Source: Blastomyces gilchristii SLH14081
Taxonomy: Eukaryota; Ascomycota; Eurotiomycetes; Onygenales; Ajellomycetaceae
NCBI RefSeq assembly: GCF_000003855.2
Contig: NW_003101680.1
Coordinates: 3,539,753-3,603,752, forward strand
Direction: 5' to 3'
Length of the DNA: 64,000 nucleotides
Each line of letters opens with the position of its first letter. Position 1 is the stretch's first letter. The notes beneath the pieces are model-generated. The model had not been told where the DNA came from. It saw nothing but the letters and a program-made list of their open reading frames with translations, and searched no databases. The translations under genes and the position numbers were made by a program. Of this stretch, positions 1 through 10,639 are shown one piece after another.

Positions 1-920
1 GTTTTAACTGTGAAACTGATAATCATTATATCAGTGATTACAAGAAGCTGAAGAAGAGAAGAAACTGAGAAGATATCTTCTCAAAGTTAACTTCTCTTCT
101 AACAAATATATCTGTGAAAGATAAAGAAGAGAAAGAAATGAAGAATTAATAATTCTCATATCTCTGAGTTTATATTACAATCACAATATATACTCTGAAT
201 GAGAAGATATCAGTGAGATGTCTACTCAACTCAGAAATAAATATCAACTTCATATTCTATTTCTTTTCTTTGATAAAGAGTTGAAAGAAGATAGATCTGT
301 CAGATCATATGAAATTTACTGATGAAATGAAGTGTCATTATTTTAACATAATTCAAGTGAAGTGTGTAATCACAGACTCAGAAGAAATCTTTAAGAAGAG
401 CAGTCTGCTTCTTCATATCATTAATATTATAGATGAGAATATTATTCTAAATCTTCTGTGATTGAGAGAAAACAATTCTTTCATTGACTAAGTTACTCAG
501 ACATAACAGTACTGTCTTACTGATAAAGAGACAGTGATAGAAAAATCTAAAGAGTTTCATCAGAAGAATCTTGAGAAAAAGATAGAGTTAATATACTGCA
601 TAGCAGATGATTAAGACTTGAGAATAGATAAAGAAGTCATCATTCTTACTATAAGATTAGCAGCAGTATCTATTATTGAAGATAGATATATACAATATCT
701 CTTTACAGATTATAAGAATGTCTTTTTGAAAAGAGAAGCAGTGAAGTTTTCTGACATTAAGATGTGATATAAGATTTGTCTTAAAGACAGTATAATAATG
801 CTGTACAGGCCTCTTTACAACTTGTCTGTAAAGAAATTGAATGTTCTGTGCAAATATCTTGAGAAAGTGCAATTGAAGAACTGAATATATTCATTAAAGA
901 GTTCAGCAGAAGCGTCTATA

Positions 921-1440
921 CTCTTTGTGCTTAAGAAGAACAGTAGGCTACATCTATGTGTAGACTACAGAGGTCTCAATAAGATGACAGTTAAGAATTA
1001 CTATTTATTACTGTTAATTAATAAGATGATCAATTGATTATCTGAAGTAAAGATGTTCTCAAAGATTGATATACAGAATGTCTATTATAGAATCAGAGTT
1101 AATGAAGACAATATTTGAAAAACAGCTTTTCATACTAAGTATGACAATTTTGAATATCTTGTTTTATCTTTTAATCTTTATAATGTTTCAGTTATCTTTC
1201 AGATCTATATAAATGAGATACTGTGAGGCCTTATCAACATCTTCTGCATAGTATACTTGAATGACATTCTAATCTTCTCAAAAATGAAGAAAGAACATGA
1301 TATTCATATTTGAGAAGTATTGAGTTGCTTGAGACAGTATCAACTCTATACAAACACTGAAAAATGCTTGTTCTATATGCAGAATATTGATTTCTTAGAT
1401 TATATTGTTAAGATGAACAGCATTTCAATGAACAGAAGCT
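921..1440 (+). pseudogene. Element A reverse transcriptase fragment (degenerate)
   Basis: Translation shows the RT block VDYRGLNK near 960-981. The active-site motif reads YLNDIL at 1254-1271 instead of the catalytic YxDD; the first aspartate is replaced by Asn, consistent with a G-to-A transition. The surrounding FSKIDIQNVYYRI-like and LYNVSVIFQ-like blocks match the order in Gypsy RT palm domains. Stops from TGG-to-TGA or CAG-to-TAG changes break the frame. It cannot encode an active enzyme. Confidence 0.8.
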
Positions 1441-1615
1441 GAGTCTCTGTCATTGAAAACTGGCTGATGCTGCAGATGTATCACAAGATGCAGATGTTTC
1501 TAGAATTTATAAATTTCTACAGATGATTCATCTATACATATTCATAGATTACTGCTTCTCTTACAGATCTGTTAAAGAAAAGTGTGAAAGACAGAAAAAT
1601 GAGACTATTTATTCT

Positions 1616-1994
1616 CACTCAAGATACTGCACAGGTGTTTGCAGAATTGAAATAAGCTTTTACAGATGCTACAATACTGAATCACTTTAATTCTGACTTA
1701 CTCAGTCAGTGTGAGACTGATATATCTGAGAATGAAATCTGTGAAATCTTTTCACAGTTGACACTGAAGATCTTTCAACATTGAAAGAATCAGAGAATAA
1801 TCATCTCTGAGAATACAGACAATGAAATGTCTGTGAGAGAAGACTTTTTCACAGAGTCTACAAGACACTGTGAATGAAGATCAGTGATCTTCTTCTTCAA
1901 GAAGTTATCACTTATGCAGAGAAGATATGATATTCATAATTAAGAGATGTTAATAATTATCAAATTCTTTAAAATCTGACAATATTATCTTCAG
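1616..1994 (+). pseudogene. Element A RNase H, 5' part, interrupted by element B
   Basis: Degenerate RT-connection and RNase H blocks are readable: an ETDISENEI-like match to the ETDASD catalytic start near 1707-1735, then FFFKKLS and RYDIHN followed by a stop, corresponding to the family's FFSRKLSPAE.NYDIHDKE. The frame reaches YLQ at 1994 and stops at the LTR of element B. It resumes at 8718 after the duplicated TTCAG, which fixes the insertion point exactly. Confidence 0.78.
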
Positions 1995-2351
1995 TGTGGC
2001 GGGCTGCGCCCGATCAATTATATAGACTATTTCATTACACTTCATAGATTCTTCTGTTCCACTCTTGAACATGTACACTCCGATTCTCGGCCATTCCCGA
2101 TCGCCGATCCTCGGCCGCTATGTACACTCCGATTCTCAGCCATTTCTGATCACTGATTCTCAGCTGCTATGAACATGTGTATATTCTTCCACTCTGAAGC
2201 TTCACTGTGTACATCATCACATACATGTATAAATATTCATCTCAATCACTGATTCTCACACTTTCTCTTTCTTTTCTTCTCTAATGTTTTTATCTTTGTT
2301 ATATAAGACCTATCAATATTATACTGATCTATTCAGTGTAAGCCTCTTACA
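1995..2351 (+). repeat. 5' LTR of element B
   Basis: 357 bp, TGTG...TTACA. It is alignable over its whole length with 8361-8717, and the differences I see are transitions. A TATA-like box TATATAAG lies at 2300-2307. It retains several CpGs at its outer end and in the first 49-bp subrepeat. The downstream edge (2352 onwards) shows no obvious tRNA-complementary TGG primer site. Confidence 0.93.
2071..2168 (+). repeat. 49-bp tandem duplication inside LTR B (two units)
   Basis: Unit 1 (2071-2119) begins ATGTACACTCCGATTCTCGG. Unit 2 (2120-2168) is the same sequence with C-to-T and G-to-A changes. The 3' LTR carries the same pair at 8437-8485 and 8486-8534. The related LTR of element D has only one unit, which accounts exactly for its shorter length (308 against 357 bp). 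Confidence 0.9.
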
Positions 2352-2639
2352 CTATAAAAACATTCATCATCTTCTTATTAGAAAATAATTATTCACACAT
2401 TATCTTCTCATTAGAAATGATTATTTATCAAGAGATATCTGAACACTTAATAACATGTAAGAAAGAGAAACATAGTTAAGCAGACACTGAGTTCTTAGAT
2501 AGAAGCTTACTTGTCAGTTATTCTGACTCTATAACAAGATCTTACAAAGAGAGTAAGATCTTATAAGAGAATATTAGCAAAAGACTCAAGAGTTCTGACA
2601 CTCAGATATATGAGAATATAATTACACTTCTTCAGATTT

Positions 2640-3830
2640 CACAGATATTATACATTTAATGATCAATATAATCATGTCTAACAATAATATGAAACCCTCA
2701 AATGCAAGCATAGACATGATATTACAGTGACTTCAAGCAATGTTGAAGTTATAATAATAATAAATAGCTGATATGCATACAACTCAATAACTTCAATATG
2801 AAGAGATTTAACAATTAATTCATGCAATTTCAACATCTACAGAATTAAATATAAAAGCATTAAAAGAACACTTAAATACTCTCACATATTTCAATACTTC
2901 TGATCTCACTCTCTACTCATCATGAAGAATGAAAATACTCATAAAACTGAGTGTAAATGAAGATTTCATCAGTTCATTAATCAATTAAGATTGATATATC
3001 AATGAATGATTGAAGAATTGTATGAAACAGAAGTTTCATTCATGAATGAAAGCATACAAATCAGTGTTATAAATGCCTGACAATATCATCAAATATCTTG
3101 ATATTCTGTTTCAAGACACTGCTATGCAATAGAAAGTATTAGATTGATTACAGAGTATCTGACAGAGAAATACTTCTCTTACAACATTTATCTCTGACTT
3201 CAATATCAAGATTCTAGAAGCAGATAATCAATCTTGAAAGAATCAAATAAAGATTAGCATACTCAAGAAGACATTAACTTTCAAACTCTTACAGACTCTT
3301 GTAAGTGTAGATAAAGACTAGACTTATAAAGGCTTCTGCACACAGCTTCAGACATTGAATGACTGTCTTATCAAGCTCAAGAGTATACAGAACAGTGATA
3401 GAAGACATTACACTTCAGTCACTCATACACCTGCACTGAAGAATAACAATGATGCAGATGTTATAAACTGAATAGATTTAAATGTCTATACACAAGCAAG
3501 AGTTTTCACTGTCTGAACAGACTTCTGAGTCTCTGAGATCACTTCTGAAGAAGTCATCAATCAACATCAATATAAAGTGTGCATCAACTGTAATCAATCA
3601 GAATATATTGCTTTCAACTGCTGATCAATCTATGTGTCTTCATACTCAAGAGAAAGATCAGTGTCTTCTCATTCAAAGAATAAATCAGTGTCTGTCCGCG
3701 CTAATCACATTACATTAGAGAAAGATTCAGAAGATAACTATGAGAATGTCTCAGTGAAACAGGAAAAAGATTAGCTTCTGTTCAAATTCATAAACAGAAG
3801 CTTGAAGAGATCAGATAACAATAATTTGAA
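2640..3830 (+). pseudogene. Element B gag region (degenerate)
   Basis: By position, between the 5' LTR leader and the protease, this is gag. Translation is broken by many stops, and no complete zinc knuckle survives, although scattered Cys codons occur near 3570-3660. The stretch about 2900-3055 is shared in reverse orientation with element D, which supports a common family. Called from context rather than a domain match. Confidence 0.55.
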
Positions 3831-3850
3831 GAGAAGATAACAATGAATAT

Positions 3851-5820
3851 GATTCTTATATCTACTGTGATTGATAATATGTATAATATAAAAGTCATGA
3901 TAGACAGGAGTCTATATCACTATGCAATAATAAAATCTTCAGTTGTAAGATGTCATAATCTTCAGCATATTTCTTTATCAAAATGTTGACTTCTTGCAGG
4001 ATTTGATGATTCAAAAGACATTTATATTCATTACATAATGAAGCTGATCATAGATGTGAGAGAACATTAATATAAAGATATCTACACATATGAAGTTAAT
4101 AATCTTGATTATAATCTTATATTAGAACTTGTCTAGCTATCTGAACAAGGCATCTTATTGAACACTTAAAACAGAAGCTTGATATTCCCTAACAATGATA
4201 GAATTCATGAAGATGATATTCACAAGACTATGAACCTTACACAGATTTCTGTCAACACTTATAAAATACTCTGAAAAAGAAGTCATCATTAAAATTATTA
4301 ACAGAGTCATCAATAAGTTCACTGATAGCAGAATTATATATCAATCTATTTCATCAGTCTGACTGATATCAAAAAGACTCTAGAAAAGTTATTTCATGTT
4401 ATAATAACAGATTCTCATACAAAACTTTCTCAATAATATTATAAATATCTAGATGTCTTCTGACAAGACAATATTACAAACATACCTCTCTTACAAGATT
4501 CTGAAGTGAATCATGATATCAAGTTAGAGAAGAAGAATGATAAGAATCTCAAACTATCATGAGGCTCTCTTTATAACATGTTCTGAGATGAACTTCTTCT
4601 TCTTCAAAAGACACTTAATAATCTGTTAAATAAGAGATTCATACATATTAGCAACTCTTTCATCACAGCCTCTATTCTCTTTGCAAAGAAACCAGGTGAA
4701 GAACTTCAATTCTGTGTGAATTATCAAGAATTGAACAGATTAACACAGAAAGATCATTATTCTTTATCTCTTATCAATGAAACTCTAGCTTGCATTGAAC
4801 AAGCTTAATGATTTATAAAGTTAGATGTCATTATCACATTTCATAAGATCTGCATCACTGAAGAAGATGAGTAGCTTACAGCATTTCAAACATGATATAA
4901 TCTCTTTGAATGAGTAGTCACACTCTTTGAACTGATCAATGCTCTCAGTATATTTCAGAAGTATATCAACTGAGCACTCTGAGACTTTCTTGATGAATTT
5001 GTATCTACTTATCTAGATGATATTCTCATCTTCATCAATGAATTCAGAAAGAAACATCAAGAGCATGTGCAAAGAGTATTACAATAACTATAAGAAACAG
5101 AACTATCAATTGATATTAACAAGTATGATTTCAAAGTCAAGAGTACTAAATACTTAGATTTTATCATAGAAGCTGACAAGAGAATCTGAATGAATTCTGA
5201 GAAGATCTCTGCTATTCTTGAATGAGAGACCCTGCATACTGTGAAAGATGTATGAAGCTTCATCAAATTTACTAACTTCTATCAGTGATTTATACAAAAC
5301 TTCTCAGATATTATGAGATCACTTACAGAACTCACTAAGAAAGACTCAGTATTTCAATGATCAGCAGATGCTGAAGCTGTATTTACACAGATAAAGAAGA
5401 TATTCATTAATATCTCTCTACTGATAATATTCAATTCTGATCATGAGACAGTTATTAAAGCTGATTTCTCTGACTATGTAACAGAAGAAGCAATATTGTA
5501 ATATGATGATAAAGATATTCTACAATCATGTGCCTTCATATCTAAGAAACTGAGTCCTGCTGAATGTAATTATAAGATCTATGATAAGAAACTTCTCATA
5601 ATTATATACTGTTTAGAAGAATGAGACTCTGAACTCTGAAGTATCTCTGAATTTAATATAGTCACAGATCATAAGAATCTCAAATACTTCACAACTATCT
5701 ATAAACTCACTGAATAACAGATACAATGATCTGAGTTCTTAAGTCACTTTCATTTTATAATACACTACTGTTCTGGCAGTCAGAACTCAATAGCAGATGC
5801 TCTCTCATGACAAGAACAAG
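3851..5820 (+). pseudogene. Element B protease, reverse transcriptase and RNase H (degenerate)
   Basis: A retropepsin-like segment (MIDRSLYHYAI, in place of the usual D-S/T-G box) lies near 3895-3930. RT blocks follow: VNYQELNRLT near 4715-4745 and an intact active site YLDDIL at 5010-5027. RNase H shows [19 protein letters not shown] near 5535-5590, and the ADALS block that precedes integrase lies near 5796-5810. Internal stops (many TGA from TGG) disrupt all of it. The survival of YLDDIL contrasts with the damaged motif in element A. Confidence 0.82.
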
Positions 5821-6179
5821 ATATACTGCTTGATGTGACAGACATGTACTGAATGAACTGAGAACACTGACTCTTAGACCTGAAGATATTGATCAATCAA
5901 GATAGAACAACTCATGACACTATACATACTTCTCTGATTAGAACATCTTCTGTTCAAACTGACACTGATATTAATATCTTCACTTTCTCTACACTGAATA
6001 AACTGTGGTATACAGCAGCTCAGGCTGATGAACTTCTTCAGACTCTCATCAAAGCAGTATATTAAGAAGCATCTCAATTCCTTTCAGAACTACATATAAG
6101 AACTGATATCTCAGAATGTTCAATCAATGATAATAACACTCTGCAGTTCTGTGAACAACATTGAGTTCTCTACTTCAAA

Positions 6180-7268
6180 TTCTTACACACTCAGATAATG
6201 CAAGAGATGCATGATTCATGTATGACTGATCACTCAGATTATAAACAATTGTATCAAATGATCTCTCAAGAGTTCTACTGACCTGAGATATTAAACAGCA
6301 TCAGGCATTTCATTTGAAACTGTAATCATTGTTCTTTCATCACCTCATGAAAGAACTGTAGAAAAGGTCTACTGAAATCACTCAATATCTCTGATAGAAT
6401 CTGATAAGATGTGATAATTGACTTCACAGTTGATCTCTCTGAGAGTAAGAATTGTAGAAATATTCTAATTATTGTGAACTGATTAAGCAAAGATGTAATC
6501 TTGAAATCTTGTAATAAGATGAATGCTGAATAAGTTACTGAAGCTTTTCTACAGAGCTCATTCTATCAGATACATGAATTGCTGAGATTCATAGCATCAG
6601 ATCAGAGCTGTTAATTTATGAGTACTCTCTGAACAAGAATCTGTTAAGTTCTCAAGATTACACACTGTCTGTCAACTGTCTATCACTCTGAGACTGATAA
6701 TGCATCAGAACAGATAATTCAGACTGTAAAGAATTATCTTCACAAGTTCTGCAACTACTTATAAGATGATTGACATGACCTGCTTCTACATGCAGAGGTC
6801 ACTATCAATGAATGAGATGCTGTTTTAACAGGTGTAAGCCTGTTCTTTCTTACACACAGTTATCACATGAAAGTGTTGAATCTTCTAGAGATCACACAGT
6901 TCACACTGAACTTCTGCAGTCTGATTCAGATCACTGATAATATAGTAACAAAGCTTCAAGATATCTGTGATTAAGCAGAGACCTTCATGACAACTGTGAA
7001 ACAAGATCAAGAGAATCAAATCAATATTCATCAAGACTCTGCTGAACAATATAAGATAGAAGATCTGATATGATTGAATCTTAAGAATATACAAACTACA
7101 CATTCATCTCATACACTAGATTACCATCATGTCAGGTATAAAGTGATAGAAGTTCTAGATAGTCACAACTACTGCCTTGACACATTATCAGAGATTTATA
7201 ATATATTTCACACAAGCTTACTTCACTGCACTATCATCAATTCATTCTCTTCTCAGCTGACTTCTGAC
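6180..7268 (+). pseudogene. Element B integrase (degenerate)
   Basis: The HHCC-like zinc region is partly readable near 6205-6345 (FYWPEILN-like block, then C..H/C residues). A DDE core follows, with DFTVDLSES near 6420-6445, IASDQSC near 6590-6610 and a TDNASEQIIQTV block near 6700-6725. The C-terminal part (about 7074-7268) is open for 65 codons and ends at a TAG that belongs to the first bases of the MITE inserted at 7269, so this stop is a product of the insertion. Confidence 0.82.
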
Positions 7269-8148
7269 TAGACTGACCGTGTGACTGTGTCTGAGACCAG
7301 GACCAGATTTTTTGATAGTCTCATTATCAATTCGACTGATCTCATTACACGGTTTTAACATTAGATAGTAGTCTCATACTGTCTCAGTGAGACTTACTGT
7401 CTACTCTTGTCACATTTTCTAAATGAGACCATGATTTCCACTTCTCAATTTAAATTATTTTTATTGCTTTAAATGACTTTAAATCTCATTTAAGTGTTAT
7501 CAAAAAGTGTTACTTTTTAAAAATTAAAAATAGTCTAAAAAAAACCTTAAAATGTCTAAAAATAGTAACTTTATGCCAAGAATGAGACTAAATGAGACTA
7601 AATAAAATCACTTTCTTATTTTTTTCAAGTCATGGTTTCATTTTAAGATCTGATATATAGTCACTTTACATGTTTTTTTAATAGTCAGTCCCAGCGAGAT
7701 TCACGCTAAGAAATGTATGAAACCAGATCAAATGAAATCAAACATGAAATTCATAGTTCTGGCAGCCAGTCTATCTACTCTTATCACATTTTTCAAATGA
7801 GATCATGATTTTCACTTCTCAATTTAAATTATTTTTATTGCTTTAAATGACTTTAAATCTCATTTAAGCATTATCAAAAAGTATTACTTTTTAAAAAATT
7901 AAAAATAGTCTAAAAAAAACCTTAAAATGTTTAAAAATAGTAACTTTATATCAAGAATGAAACTAAATGAGATCAAATGAAATCACTTTCTCATTTTTTT
8001 CAAGTCATGATTTCATTTTAAGATCTGATATATAGTCACTTTACATGTTTTTTTGATAGCCAGTCTCAGTGAGATTCACGCCAAGAAATGTATGAGACCA
8101 GACCAAATGAGATCAAACATGAAATTCATGATTCCGGCGGTCAGTCTA
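7269..8148 (+). mobile_element. hAT-like MITE (880 bp) with 8-bp TSD CTTCTGAC, inserted in element B
   Basis: The left end is TAGACTGACCG (7269-7279), and the right end (8138-8148) is its perfect reverse complement, an 11-bp terminal inverted repeat. The octamer CTTCTGAC occurs at 7261-7268 and 8149-8156. An 8-bp duplication with short inverted repeats beginning TAG fits the hAT superfamily. No transposase is encoded. The interior holds two tandem units of about 374 bp. Removing the insert and one octamer rejoins integrase to the chromodomain. A one-unit relative sits at 29619-30123. Confidence 0.9.
7401..8148 (+). repeat. Two tandem about 374-bp units inside the MITE
   Basis: The segment starting CTACTCTTGTCACATTTT at 7401 recurs at 7775 with transitions and small indels, a period of 374 bp. 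The first unit ends at about 7762-7772 with an internal copy of the right terminal sequence (CAGCCAGTCTA). The MITE therefore reads as head, unit, right end, unit, right end, as if a one-unit element had been duplicated internally. Confidence 0.88.
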
Positions 8149-8340
8149 CTTCTGACTGACAGCCACCAGGCATCATAGAAGAAGATAATGAACTTGAGTG
8201 AGAGATTGAGAATATTCTTGATAAGAGACCTCACAGCCGCGGCCAGTAATATCTCATGAAATGAGTCAGCTATAATCAACTGACCCGAACTCTGAGTTCT
8301 GTGTTATCTGAAACAGCAGCTCTTGACTGATGAGAACTGC
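8149..8340 (+). pseudogene. Element B chromodomain (degenerate), separated from integrase by the MITE
   Basis: Downstream of the duplicated octamer the translation shows EWEIENILDKR, then YLMKWVSYNQ and a short remnant, matching the WEVEKILDHR...YLVKWKGY core of chromovirus chromodomains. Chromodomains steer integrase to heterochromatin marks. The frame contains a stop between the two blocks. The polypurine-like tract and the 3' LTR follow at once. Confidence 0.75.
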
Positions 8341-8360
8341 TTCTGAAAGAAAGAGGCTAA

Positions 8361-8717
8361 TGTGATGAGCTGCACCTGATCAATCATATAGACTATTTCA
8401 TTACACTTCATAGATTCTTCTGTTCCACTCTTGAACATGTACACTCCGATTCTCGGCCATTCCCGATCGCCGATCCTCGGCCACTACATACACTCCGATT
8501 CTCGGCCATTCCTGATCACTGATCCTCAGCTGTTACAAACATGTGTATATTCTTTCACCCTGAAGCTTCACTGCGTACACCACCACATACACATATAAAT
8601 ATTTATCTTGATCACTGATTCTTGCACTTTCTCTTTCTTTCCTTCTCTAATGTTTTTATCTTTGTTATATAAGACCTATCAATATTATATTAATCTATTC
8701 AGCGTAGGCCTCTTACA
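8361..8717 (+). repeat. 3' LTR of element B
   Basis: Direct repeat of 1995-2351 and exactly the same length, followed by TTCAG (8718-8722). It differs from the 5' copy by transitions, with private changes on both copies: the outer end is more decayed here, while parts of the second 49-bp unit are less decayed than in the 5' LTR. Both copies were therefore hit independently after insertion. Confidence 0.93.
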
Positions 8718-8880
8718 TTCAGAGTAGTAAGTACTCAGTGTAAGTTCTCACTGATTATGCAAATCTGTGTTACTTCTTAATAACAAAGAGCTTGATAGAT
8801 TATCAAGCCAGGTGAGCAGAGCTGCTTTCAGAGTATGATTTCTATATTTGATACTGTTCAGATCAGCTTAATCTCATTAA
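8718..8880 (+). pseudogene. Element A RNase H, 3' part
   Basis: Immediately after element B the interrupted frame continues with SSKYSV, VLTDYANLCYFLITKSL and further residues. These correspond to the family's VLTDHKNLEYFLTTKAL block of RNase H. With 1616-1994 this reconstitutes the domain order across a clean 5-bp target duplication. Confidence 0.78.
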
Positions 8881-9309
8881 CACACTGTCTAGATAACTTG
8901 ATTATAATATCATTGATATGAAGAAGAATTCTATAAAAGAATCTCTGTTATCACTGTAGAAGAAGCTGACTGCAGAGAGTTAAGATTCTCTGAAGCTTGA
9001 AAACAGTACTAATAAGACAGCTATGTGACTCAGTATAGAAGATAAAAGAAAACTCAGATTCTCGCAGAGAACTAATACTGAAGATTATGAGCTTCTCATG
9101 TTATATCTTATAATTATTGAATTGATAAAGAATAAAACAGTCTACAATCTTTCAATCTGACTACTTTTAAAATTTATTGATAAGTTATAGAAGAGAAATA
9201 TCTCTACTACAGCTTAAATTCAGAAGTTGAAGAAGAAAGAATCTGGTTTAAACTTGAAAGAGACAGACTCTATCTCTTATAGTAAGATGATATGTTAGAA
9301 GTTATTGAG

Positions 9310-10010
9310 AATTCATTATAATAATTCTCATACAGAGCACTTTGAGTTAGAGAAGACTGAGAAGCTTCTAAAATATAAATATATTTAAAACAAGCTTCAG
9401 ATAGATGTCAAAGAGTATATTAAGACTTATAATATCTATTAAAGAATAAAGATCTTGCAGTATAAGTAATATAATAAGTTAATATCACTGTCTATTTTAA
9501 AGAACTTATAATAGAATCTATTAATGAATTTCATAGTTAATCTACTGAAGTTAACAAGAGTCAAAGAATATAACTTAATTTTGATCATTATTAACTATTT
9601 TATAAAGATAATCAAATATATCTCTACTTATAAAAAGATTAAAGCCTCTGAATTAACTGATCTGTTTTTAGATATTATTATTTATAATCATAGTACTCTG
9701 AAATTGTTAATAACAGATTGAGAATTTCTCTTTCTCAGTAAATACTGATCAGCTTTTTACTATCATCTTATAATAAGACATCTTCTCAGTACTGTATTTC
9801 ATCTGCAGATAGATGATCAGACTAAACATCAGAATCAGACACTAGAACAGCATCTTCAAGTATTCTATTTATATTATCAGAATAATTAACTCAAACATCT
9901 TCTAACTGCTAAATTTATATATAATAATACAAAGAATACAATCTTAAAGATATCTTCTTTCTATACTTATTATGAATATAATTCTTTGTTACTTAGTGAC
10001 ATCACAGATG
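9310..10010 (+). pseudogene. Element A integrase (degenerate)
   Basis: A zinc-binding remnant (HTEHFELEKTEKLLKYKY, with the paired cysteines changed to Tyr) is followed by VKEYIKTYNIY near 9410-9435. The DDE core follows: NFIVNL near 9524, LLITD near 9705-9719, then KYWSAFYYH and the HLQIDDQTKHQNQTLEQ block near 9795-9855. The order and spacing match Ty3/Gypsy integrase. A 65-codon open stretch (9524-9721) is all that remains uninterrupted. Confidence 0.82.
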
Positions 10011-10441
10011 ATGTTTTAAGAAAAAGAATAGATAGTCAGAATATTGAATAGATACAGAGAACAGAGTATTTCTCAGTACTAGAAGTAAAAGCAAGATTGA
10101 AACTTTTAAATAAAATTCATAAGAAGATGATGAAAAGCATTCACTGTGCTCAGAAGTAGTAGATGAAATACTATAATTGAAAACATCTTTTAATAAAGTT
10201 CTTAATAGAGAATCAAGTACTACTTTCAGCAAAGAATATCAAGATAATAAGACTATGTAAGAAGCTCAGTAAGTAATGACTAGAATCTTTCTCAGTAACA
10301 AGAGTGATGAGTAAGCAGATATATGAGTTAAAATTACTCACAGAATTAAAATTAATTCATTCTATTTTTCACATTTTCTATTTGAAGCTCTATAAGTAAC
10401 ACTCTGAGATGAAGCTGTCTCAGTCAGATGATATTAAGATT

Positions 10442-10600
10442 GAGAGTGATACTGACTATCTTATAAAGAAAATATTGAATAAGTGAATATATTATAACAA
10501 GCTTTAATATCTTATTAAATGAGAAGATTATTCATTATCAGAGAATTTATGAAAATCACTTAAGTATTTGAAAAATGCTGAGAAAGAGATTGTAAGCTAT
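10442..10600 (+). pseudogene. Element A chromodomain (degenerate)
   Basis: The translation gives IKKILNKW, then YLIKWEDYSLSENLWKSL and KYLKNAEKEI, matching the chromodomain consensus (ILdsR...YLVKWeGY...enTWEp...NLknA). One stop lies between the first two blocks. It identifies A as a chromovirus. Confidence 0.8.
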
Positions 10601-10639
10601 GAGATAATTAGTAGAGATCACTCTGTTATATATCAGAGA

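Larger units (their letters stand above)
1995..8717 (+). mobile_element. Element B: full-length chromoviral Gypsy element (6723 bp), TSD TTCAG
   Basis: Two direct LTRs of equal length (357 bp; 1995-2351 and 8361-8717), starting TGTG and ending TTACA, bound an interior with gag, protease, RT, RNase H, integrase and chromodomain in that order. The flanking pentamer TTCAG occurs at 1990-1994 and again at 8718-8722, a perfect target-site duplication. A purine-rich tract precedes the 3' LTR (about 8345-8357). All reading frames are broken by RIP-like transitions. A hAT-like MITE (7269-8148) lies inside; without it the element would be about 5.8 kb, a usual length for fungal Gypsy elements. Confidence 0.93.
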
